Source: Symbiodinium natans
Lineage: Eukaryota > Sar > Dinophyceae > Suessiales > Symbiodiniaceae
Assembly: GCA_905221605.1 (NCBI GenBank)
Contig: CAJNDS010002356.1
Coordinates: 241,001-305,000, forward strand
Direction of reading: 5' to 3'
Length of the DNA: 64,000 nucleotides
Shown: positions 56,657-64,000 of the stretch, piece after piece
Numbering within the stretch: position 1 is the stretch's first letter
Layout: every line of letters starts with the position of its first letter
Position numbers and translations under genes: made by a program
The notes under the pieces: model-generated
What the model was told of the DNA's origin: nothing
The model's database searches: none
The model's input: only the letters and a program-made list of their open reading frames with translations

Positions 56657-56968
56657 ATGGCACTGCGAAGTGTAAGCGTTGAAGCACGCAGCTTTTGGTC
56701 TGAGCTCCCGCCGAGGTACATCTTCTCCCAGATACTTGTATCCCTTCTCCTCTGCTTTACGCTTGGCATGGTAAACCCGGCAGATGTGAGGCACTTTGTG
56801 CGGGTCTCAGCCTGCTTGAAGAGGCTGTTGGCTTCTGGTTCTTTTGCTTGGCCCGTTTTAATCCCGAGGGTCAAATGTTTGGCACATGTCTGGCAGGATG
56901 AGGAGCTGTTCCCCCAGATGCTTTGGAAGGATCTCTCTGAGAGGCCCGCCTGCATTCCATCTTGTTAA
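56657..56968 (+). other. candidate coding frame with F-box-like pattern
   Basis: ATG 56657. LPPRYIFSQILVSLLL, then NPADVRHFVRVSACLKRLLA and WQDEELFPQMLWKDLSER, have the spacing of an F-box (P..I…IL…L, V..C..L, LW..L). The opposite strand is also open (56594-56955). Low certainty. Confidence 0.25.
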
Positions 56969-56979
56969 AACGCCCTCGC

Positions 56980-57042
56980 TGTTTCCCCCCCTTCTCCCCT
57001 CTCCCCCTCCCCCCCTCCCCATCTCCCCCTCTCCCCCTCTCC
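56980..57042. repeat. CT/C-rich polypyrimidine tract
   Basis: About 60 bp of CCCCTCTCCC-type sequence. Confidence 0.85.
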
Positions 57043-57174
57043 CAGAGTTTGAGGGCTCCCAAGCCTCTGTCTCTTGTGTGTGTTCCACACACATGCACTG
57101 AGTGGTATTCCTTATGCAGCTGCCCATAGTTGCAGCAGGCTGCAGCCATGGCTGCAGTTATCGGGTGACCATAA

Positions 57175-57366
57175 GATGTTGAGGCGTCTGGTCCGGAAGT
57201 CCATGGAGACCTTAAGTTGATCCTTCGGGCGCTCAGGAAGTTTGCTGCAGTTCTCGTCGCCGTGCTGGCTGGCGTGTTGCTCTGCAGTGGAGACTTCGTC
57301 ATGGCCAAGGCCATCGACGTGCTGCCTGGGTGCAAACTCTTAGAGGGCCCTCTCACATGCTGTTGA
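57175..57366 (+). other. candidate exon with a transmembrane segment
   Basis: A plus frame without ATG reads DLKLILRALRKFAAVLVAVL then AGVLLCSGDFVMAKAIDVLP. The hydrophobic span KFAAVLVAVLAGVLLCSG would cross a membrane. It may be the first visible exon of the membrane-protein gene continuing to 60129. Confidence 0.3.
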
Positions 57367-57662
57367 GTCGCGAGAGAAAAGAGTCGAGCACAAGCGCAGA
57401 AACTAAGCTTCAACGCCATTTCGGCCATCTTGTTCTGTTTCTTGAATTGCATGAGAGAAAAGTGTGTCTGCGTCTCTTTCTGGTTCATTTTTTGCTTATC
57501 TTAGGCTGGGCCTCGCAGTGGCATGCCCGATCGGCACCTGGTCCTGAGAAGTCTGTGACAGTGTCTGCACATTTTGCATACTCTGCGCGTTGCTGGCATT
57601 CTTTTCTCTCTGATTGTGCTCTGTGCCCAGTGATGTCCGTGTGCCTTTGAGAGAAGATCGGT

Positions 57663-57974
57663 GTGTCCTTGTCAGGTTTTGGTTTGGCCCTCACGTTCGG
57701 AACAGGTCTGAGCTACGCGATAGAGCCCAAGGCTGCGCCTAGGCAGAGTGCTACCGAGATAGGCGCCGCTTCGAGCCAGCCAAGCCGTTTCCAATCTCTG
57801 ACAACCCAGGATCCCCGCTTGCTGTTTCCCGGGCTGGGAGCTTGCCTGCTTGGTATTCTCTGCGACTTGGTCCTGCTTGGGCTCCACAGATTTCTACGGC
57901 CCCCTAATTATTTTGACCTAATTGTGCTTTTTTGCGCTTTAACCTTTTCTTTTTTTGGTATACGGGTCTCCTAG
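57663..57974 (+). other. candidate exon, hydrophobic C-terminal part
   Basis: The frame MSLSGFGLALTFGTGLSYAI continues to LLFPGLGACLLGILCDLVLL and GLHRF, then AT-rich DNA. It has one or two possible membrane spans. Start and donor are unresolved. Confidence 0.3.
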
Positions 57975-58037
57975 TAAAATACAGAGGAAATAGAACTTTT
58001 CCTGTGCAAATACAAAGGAGCCTTTATTTCTTTTATA

Positions 58038-58240
58038 TTTTATGAGGACCTAGGAGGTCTTCTATTTTCTTTGGATGTTAAGAGGACTACCTCCATTCTC
58101 TTGGATGTTTAATGGGAAAGCCTTTAGTTTTTTTGGCTTCTAGTCGGAAGACCTCTATTCTCTTTGGATTGTGATAGGAAAGCCTGTATTTTCTGTGGAT
58201 TTGAACAGGAAGACCTCTATTTTCTTTGGATTTCCTCTCT
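58038..58240. repeat. about 38 bp tandem repeat
   Basis: Five imperfect units of the form GGAAGACCTCTATTTTCTTT then GGATTTGAACA. It is T-rich and lies inside a presumed intron. Confidence 0.8.
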
Positions 58241-58811
58241 ATTGCAATAGGGAGCCAAAAAACAGGTTGAACCGCAAAAATAGGGTTAAAATAATTCCTC
58301 GACCGATCTCTACAGATACCGCAAGCTCTGATTGCCCTGTGCCAGCGCTCTGAAATCTGTTGAATTTGGGAGTCATGGAAGGAAGCTCGCTTCAGGTGAT
58401 GCAGCCTCGCACGCGCAGTCACCCAAACAATCTGCAGGCAGCCGCCCGTAGCACGGGGTAGCGCTATGTTTTGCAGTGTCTAGTGTAGCCGTCCTGGGAG
58501 CAGTCACGCATGTTGACATCGTCTCTTTTGTCTTTCACATCTGTATGAGCGATTCGCGCGCAAGCTCCATTCACTTTTTTCCTTGGCAGATACGAGCTGT
58601 GTCAGCAGGATCTTCCCAGGACGATGCGAATGCATCCAAAGCCAAGGTTGGGAAGACCCGGGGTTGGGTTGAGAGCAGAGTGGTCCTTTCAGTGAGAGAT
58701 GGTTTGTGGACTCTGCCCAGTCGCTGGGCAAGACCTCAGCTGCGACCGCGGACGAGGTGCCTTTTCAACTCGCCACTGGCCCGGCTCCTGCAGCCCCGAT
58801 GAAGCCCCCAG

Positions 58812-58937
58812 GTTAAAGTTGTGGTCGCGCAGACCGACCAGAATGGCCACGATCGCTTCGTGTTCCTGTTGCCGATCGCAGGAGGCTTCGAGGCTGAGTC
58901 AAAGCTGGCTCCCAGTAATCTGCGCTGGAGTGTGTGT
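58812..58937 (+). other. candidate exon
   Basis: After a CCCAG acceptor the frame reads VKVVVAQTDQNGHDRFVFLL then PIAGGFEAESKLAPSNLRWS, ending near a GTGTGTCAGTG donor-like site. It is strongly protein-like. The family is unknown. It is in line with the flanking membrane-protein exon candidates. Confidence 0.35.
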
Positions 58938-59572
58938 CAGTGACATGTTTGTTCCCGCGTCCAAGGTTTGCTCTGCGAGTCTTGGCAGCATGCCCTTTGT
59001 TGTTGGAGGATGCCCTTCCCAGCAACATGCCAGCAACCCACTTCCACGGAAGCAGTCGTGGAGTTTCTCCGAGGGAAGCATGGGACCAATCAACACCGCT
59101 GCTGCAACAGCTGGGCAGCTGCATCCCTTCAGCCAGTTCTTTTCCTTCATGCCGCTCGATGAGTGAACTTTGGATGATCTGCAGAGCAGTGATGGCCTTC
59201 AGGGCGACCCACTTGCACCAGGATGGGGCAGCTGGTTGCAATTTTCCCGCTAGCGATTGCCTCAGAGGGTCCCAGTGCCAAAGTTTCTTCAACATGGGCC
59301 AAAATCTGACTGAAAGGTGTCTGCCTTTCACTGGATATCCCTTGGAAGCGAGGGGCGCAGGAGTCGTTCATTCTGGTGCATTCCCTGCACGCTCTGGAGC
59401 AGCCACTTCACTGCAAGCACTGGAATTCCCGAGAATTCCCCGAACTCCCCAGCTTCGCATGTTCTCTCGCATGCTCTCGCATGCTCTCGCGCAAGGCTAT
59501 CTCGGGGCATGCAAACAGCGTCGCAAGGCTCCGGAGCAGAGTTCGTGGACATTTCAACTTAGCGTGGCATAA

Positions 59573-59670
59573 GTTGGAGATTTTTGCGATGAGGCGATGT
59601 TGTGGGATGCCTTCGCCGGCACTTGTGTGGGCACGGGCTACTTCCTGTTCATGGTAGGCGCCGGGGCACA
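59573..59670 (+). other. candidate exon with a transmembrane segment
   Basis: The frame GDFCDEAMLWDAFAGTCVGT continues GYFLFM before GTAGGC, a possible donor. Phase with the next candidate exon does not match exactly, so the join is unproven. Confidence 0.3.
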
Positions 59671-59797
59671 GTGGAGACACCAAAACCCTGAATTATGCTG
59701 AGCCCTACAACCCTAAACCCTTGAGACCCTACCATGAAAGCCTATGAAACTCTTCCCAAAGCCGTACGACTCTACACATCTCAAGTACATTCATGAG

Positions 59798-60129
59798 GCA
59801 CACCGGTGGTCTCCAAAGCCGTGGGCTTCATTTTTGGATCCTCCAGCTTGCTCCTCTCGGTGCTCATGGGAGTGCTGGCCTTCAAGGAGAGACCCCCCCA
59901 ACCCCTCCCCCCAACCCCCCCTTCCCCACCCACCCTAGAAGGCCCTAGAGGCCCCGTTTATCCCCAAATCATCCTGAAGGGGAACAGGAGTCTTTCCCCT
60001 CATTTTCTCCCCAGACTTTTCGAGGAGCTGAGTGGAGCCAGTGGCAGGCAAAAGGCGCTCTGTGGCTGCTGCGTGGCGTTTCTGGTCGCCGCGCTGGCCC
60101 TGATGTGTGTGGCCACTTGCCTCACATGA
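59798..60129 (+). CDS. membrane protein, last two exons
   Basis: Exon 1 (to 59888) reads TPVVSKAVGFIFGSSSLLLS then VLMGVLAFKE. Exon 2 (60015-60129) reads LFEELSGASGRQKALCGCCV then AFLVAALALMCVATCLT and a stop. An intron 59889-60014 starting GA and ending CCCAG joins them in phase (…AFK-E-LFEEL…). GA and GC donors are known in dinoflagellates. Each exon contributes one strong membrane span. Upstream exons are uncertain, and no transporter family is recognised. Confidence 0.4.
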
Positions 60130-62187
60130 CTTACAAGTATGCGTTCATTCTTAGGGGGGTAGGGGGGGGGGGTGTTGCTTTGTCAAAGAGCTTGACATGT
60201 CTTGACCGCTTGCTTTGGCAGAAGTCACGTAAGATGTCGTGGTATCGAGGCTTCAGTGTGACAGCCGCTTACACCCCACGATTTTCAGCGAAGCGCGCGC
60301 CTGCTGATTGCGTGGCTTGCGCTTGCGCTCTGTTCCGCTACAAAAACGCGCTTATTGAGTCTATCGAGTGCCTCCTGGGGGGGGGGGGGGGGGGGGCGGG
60401 GGACAGCTCGCGTGCAATTGGATTGAGGCCCTGCCGGGAGATATCTGAGCTGAACTTGCTCACTCCTCTGCAGCGTTTGAGCTCGGCTCCCGTTGTGATA
60501 GGGACCGGTCCGTGGTGCCACCAAGGTCGCACATCCCGTAAACCGTGAAGCCCATAAACTGAAACGGAACCTTAAACCCTGGGCTTATAAACCCTTCTGG
60601 ATAGTGGGTGGAAAGTGGTGCTCAACAAAACTTTGGAGAACCCTAAACCCTAAACCCTAACCCCGAAACCCGAAACCCTGAACCCAAAATGTCATGAACC
60701 CCAAGCCCGAACCCAATAACTTCTAAACCCTGCCCGAGGAAGCCGGGCTCCGAAATCCGGGGGTCCAAGACTCAACATGGGTTTACGTTTTATTTTGTGC
60801 TTCAGGACTGAGGGGGTTAAGGGGTTGACGTGGTGTTTAGGGCTTCGGACTGAGGGGTTTCGGGTTTAGGGTCTCCACAAAGCCCGAACCGGTTGATGTG
60901 TCTCGGCTCAACAAGTTACTGGTAGGAAGCGCCCAGCCCTGAGAGTGCCATGTGTACAGCAAACTGGAGGCCGGTAGGGTTCAGGAATTGGGGTTCAGGG
61001 TTGAGGGTTTGGGGCGATGCTTTCGGACTTTTACATGTTTTCTGCAGGGGTTCTAGGGTGCATGGCAGTTTGGATTCTGTGATTCAGGTCTTCGACGGTC
61101 TTCGTGGTCTCGGGCTTGCGGTTGGGCGTTAGTTTCAGGTACGGTCTGTAGGGTTTACTTAGAGGTCTTCCAAAGCTTTCAAGCCGCTTCGGGTTAAGGG
61201 CTAGTTGAAGTGGCTTGGGGTGTCTGAAGATTGTTAAGAGGCCCTCCCACGGGCTCAGGATTTTCGGAATAGTCTGCTTGCTTCAGGGCCGATTCAGGGT
61301 TCGTGTAGCCTCTCTGAAGCTTTTTGGGCTTTACGGCGCCGGGGTTAGTGTCTGCTAAGCCCGAAGCCCAAAACCCCCCAGAATCCTAGATCCTCTTAAA
61401 CGCGCAACCCAAGGTTCTTGAGCCCCAACATCCTGCCTGGAGCTACCAAAATCTACTTTTTAGTGGGTCCCCCGAGTCTAATCGGCGGAACCTACGAATT
61501 TGTAGGTTAATTGAGTGAACCCTAAACCCTTGTCGACTCTGCACCCGACGTCCGAGCTTAGGGTCTGAGGAGCTAGTGGGGCTAAGGGTTTCCAAAAGCC
61601 TTTGTTCGTACAATTTAGAGGCCATATTCTAATGATTGAGGCCCCCCCCCACACTAGGTTTAGAACATTGGTCATCAGGAACTGGCATGCAGTAACATGC
61701 TTTAGGTTGTTTTTGCGTTTTTGGTTTGTGTTCAAGTTTAAGCTTAAGGATGTAGGGTTTTAGAGTTTAGGGTTAAACGGGTTTAAGGTTGAAAGCTTTA
61801 GAGGCAAGGGATGTCTCGTCTGTAGAACATCTTGAGAAATCGGGTAATCTAGAAGCCTGAAGGATGAGCAAGAAGGTTCCTTACGGTTTCCTATCGCAAT
61901 CATAATCGTACAAGTATCCCCCAACCTGTTCGAATTGGTAAGGCCCCTCTGTTACCTTCAAGACTGAACCCTATCAACCCTGGGAAGAGCAACGAGCCGC
62001 CTCCTGTGAACCCTTGCAATCATCCTCTAGGCGGACAGCCTACCCCAATTTTGAAAGTCCGTCGCAGCTCTGCAATTTTAACGCTACTCGACCCGCCTCG
62101 GCCTGGCCGGGGAGGGCGTGGGGGGGGGGGGGGGGGGAGTGGGGGGGCTTTGGGGGGTTGGGGGGGGGGCGGGGGGTGTGGGGGGGT

Positions 62188-62223
<36 letters not shown>

Positions 62224-63180
62224 GGTGGAGTGGCCTCAGTGGTCCTGATGCACGGTCGCCTTCCGCACAGCACTGCCTAGAAAGGGTACCCATTTCAAGA
62301 ATCTGTAGCTTCAAACCCAGCATGGAAATCATATTCCTGGCGGTCTCGCGTCTACCTCACTTGTAGCTTATATTTACAGCATTTAGTGGCATTCCTGCCG
62401 AATTGGCTCTATTGTTCCTACTTCAGTTGTAGTTGCAATATTTCCTACCAGTGAGAATGGCACCACATGATTGACCACCACTGTACTGCCTCAAGATGTT
62501 TGCGAACAACACCCTTCAACCCCCCACACCTGGACTGCTAGGGTTTAGGATTTGAGTCATCCAGGGCTATTGGGATTGAGGCTGCCGTCTTGACCCCTAA
62601 GCCACAAAAAAATCCAAAGCGGCCGTGTTCCCCGGAATTATGCCCGAAGCTTTGCAAACGTTCTGCGCTCTTGCAGTTTCGTGAGAAGTTGTTTGCTGGT
62701 ATTTCTAAGGGCAGCATAGCGCCCCTAAGCCCTCATCAATGCGGTACAGGGCAGTCTTCTTGTGCCTGCTCCTCATCAGCTGCCGGGCAGCGCAGGAAGA
62801 TCTGTGCGAAGGAGATGGCTCATCTTCCCTGCAGGTCACACGCTCGACCAAACATGAGGGTTTAGGGTTTCATATTTGGGTCCCCATGGGCCCCCTTTTT
62901 CCTAGAACTGCCAGATCTCACGTGTTGAGGCTTTAGGGTTTGGGGCTTCGGGTGTCGGATGTGAGGGTGGTTTAGGGTGCCGGATCCACGAGATCGGGTC
63001 TAGATAATGGGGTATCTAGCTTGGTGTCATCATTTTCATGGTTGTGGCTAACATTTGAACCACCTAGAACCCTAAACCTGAACCCTCTGAAGCTCAGGTG
63101 AAGCATCAAGCAGCCGTGGACTCCGCCCGCGTCAGGCCTCGTCGACCCTTTCGCCGCTGGTTTTGGCGTCGCAGAAGAGG
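60130..63180. other. spacer with dispersed telomere-type motifs and G-tracts
   Basis: Contains G-tracts (60377-60397; G-rich 62118-62222) and degenerate CCCTAAA/TTTAGGG pieces (60640-60685, about 60835-60870, 61752-61785, 62538-62550, 62857-62870, 62930-62975, 63064-63085). No gene is recognised. Gly-rich or Pro-rich frames over the G-tracts are artefacts. Confidence 0.6.
60640..60685 (-). repeat. interstitial telomere-type array (CCCTAAA)n, degenerate
   Basis: Four good heptamers followed by CCCCGAAA/CCCGAAA variants, opposite in orientation to the arrays at 45568 and 50698. Confidence 0.88.
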
Positions 63181-63186
63181 CCAGCA

Positions 63187-63640
63187 CAGCACGACACCGG
63201 CGAGGTCAACCGAATCACCTACGACACACACAATGGTGTGGCAACCTACAACACCGGCGAGGTCAACCGAATCACCTACGACAAACACAATGGTGTGGCA
63301 ACCTACGACACCGGCGAGGTCAACCGAATCACCTACGACACACACAATGGTGTGGCAACCTACAACACCGGCGAGGTCAACCGAATCACCTACGACAAAC
63401 ACAATGGTGTGGCAACCTACGACACCGGCGAGGTTAACCGAATCACCAACGACACACACAATGGTGTGGCAACCTACGACACCGGCGAGGTCAACCGAAT
63501 CACCAACGACACACACAATGGTGTGGCAACCTACAACACCGGCGAGGTCAACCGAATCACCAACGACACACACAATGGTGTGGCAGCCTACGACACCGGC
63601 GTGGTCAACCGAACCACCTACGACACCACCATAAAGACTC
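63187..63640 (+). repeat. 57 bp minisatellite, eight units
   Basis: Units of 57 bp begin at about 63194, 63251, 63308 and so on. Because 57 is a multiple of 3 and the units lack stops, two plus frames (63098-63634, 63163-63660) and one minus frame (63106-63573) stay open. In one plus frame the unit reads DTGEVNRITYDTHNGVATY; Asp/Asn, Tyr/Asn and Thr/Lys alternate. Whether any frame is translated is unknown. Confidence 0.92.
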
Positions 63641-63660
63641 GAAGCCCGGACCTATTCTAA

Positions 63661-64000
63661 GACTGCATTCAAAAAAAGGGAGCCCTCCTCTTCGAGATGT
63701 TTCGGATTTCGGGGTGCGGCTGGTGATGAGTGCAAGACCCTAAACCCTAGGTTAGGGCAAAGGGCTTCAGGGGTTTAGGGCTTTGGGGGTTTATGCAAGA
63801 ATTCAGCAGGGCGACATACAATGTTAATCTCAAGTTCAAGCATTGCGCCGTTTGCGCGCTGCTCTTGTCAACTTTGTACACCGGTTCCAGACCGCAACAG
63901 GAGCACGTAATGGAACAGGGCAATGCAGTGCCTGTACTGGTGCAAAAGTGATGGTGGCGTAATCTGCACCAGTAAACACCTTATGCAAAAGCTCAGGTGG
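63661..64000. other. spacer
   Basis: Short CCCTAAACCCTA and GGTTTAGGG motifs at about 63737-63790; otherwise nothing recognised. Confidence 0.5.

Noticed and set aside
56871-57488. 205-codon minus-strand frame
   Set aside because: It runs through the C-rich tract as Gly/Glu/Arg repeats and lies opposite a better membrane-type exon candidate; no motif.
62006-62366. Poly-Gly and poly-Pro frames
   Set aside because: Artefacts of the G-tract at 62118-62222; no flanking coding signal.
1-64000. Dinoflagellate spliced-leader relics, tRNA, rRNA, CRISPR
   Set aside because: Looked for by eye (including the GTAGCCATTTTGGCTCAAG type motif) and not found; a computed search would be needed to exclude diverged copies.

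Overview
The window looks like nuclear DNA of a dinoflagellate, of the Symbiodinium/Polarella kind. The evidence is interstitial TTTAGGG telomere-type arrays, abundant decayed Ty1/copia and tyrosine-recombinase (DIRS-like) retroelements, very sparse recognisable host coding, and one host gene cut into small exons by short introns. No bacterial operons, CRISPR arrays, rRNA or tRNA genes were seen. The assignment is inference; nothing here is a taxonomic marker.

Layout. 1-4613: a minus-strand, internally deleted Ty1/copia copy that runs off the left edge. 4614-13302: an 8.7 kb DIRS-like element on the plus strand, in the order tyrosine recombinase, gag-like, methylase-like segment, reverse transcriptase, RNase H, bounded by an inverted repeat (A) and a direct repeat (B). 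13303-14283: an unidentified broken coding block. 14284-16169 (minus): the 5' LTR, primer-binding site, leader and gag of a second copia element. 16175-17390: an AT-rich island with a frameshifted remnant of an A32/FtsK-HerA-type packaging ATPase, as in Polintons, Polinton-like viruses and giant viruses. 17884-22782: GC-rich unidentified broken coding blocks on both strands. 22783-28911 (plus): protease, integrase, RT, RNase H, a C-terminal extension and the 3' LTR of a copia element. The two 148 bp LTRs (16022-16169 and 28764-28911) differ at 3 positions and carry the same 5 bp target duplication (TTAAT) in opposite orientation. They therefore look like the two ends of one insertion, split by an inversion. 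28917-30530: AT-rich flank with a small zinc-binding ORF relic, perhaps the other side of the same AT-rich target.

30.5-54.4 kb is mostly unannotatable spacer with microsatellites, a fold-back element, telomere-type arrays, a telomere-motif minisatellite and one CCCH-type ORF. 54.6-60.1 kb holds the only convincing host genes: a three-exon TPR co-chaperone-like gene and exons of a membrane protein, plus weaker exon candidates. 60.1-64 kb is spacer seeded with degenerate CCCTAAA/TTTAGGG, G-tracts and a 57 bp minisatellite open in three frames.

Most coding potential here belongs to mobile elements. All of them are broken by frameshifts or deletions, so none looks autonomously active.
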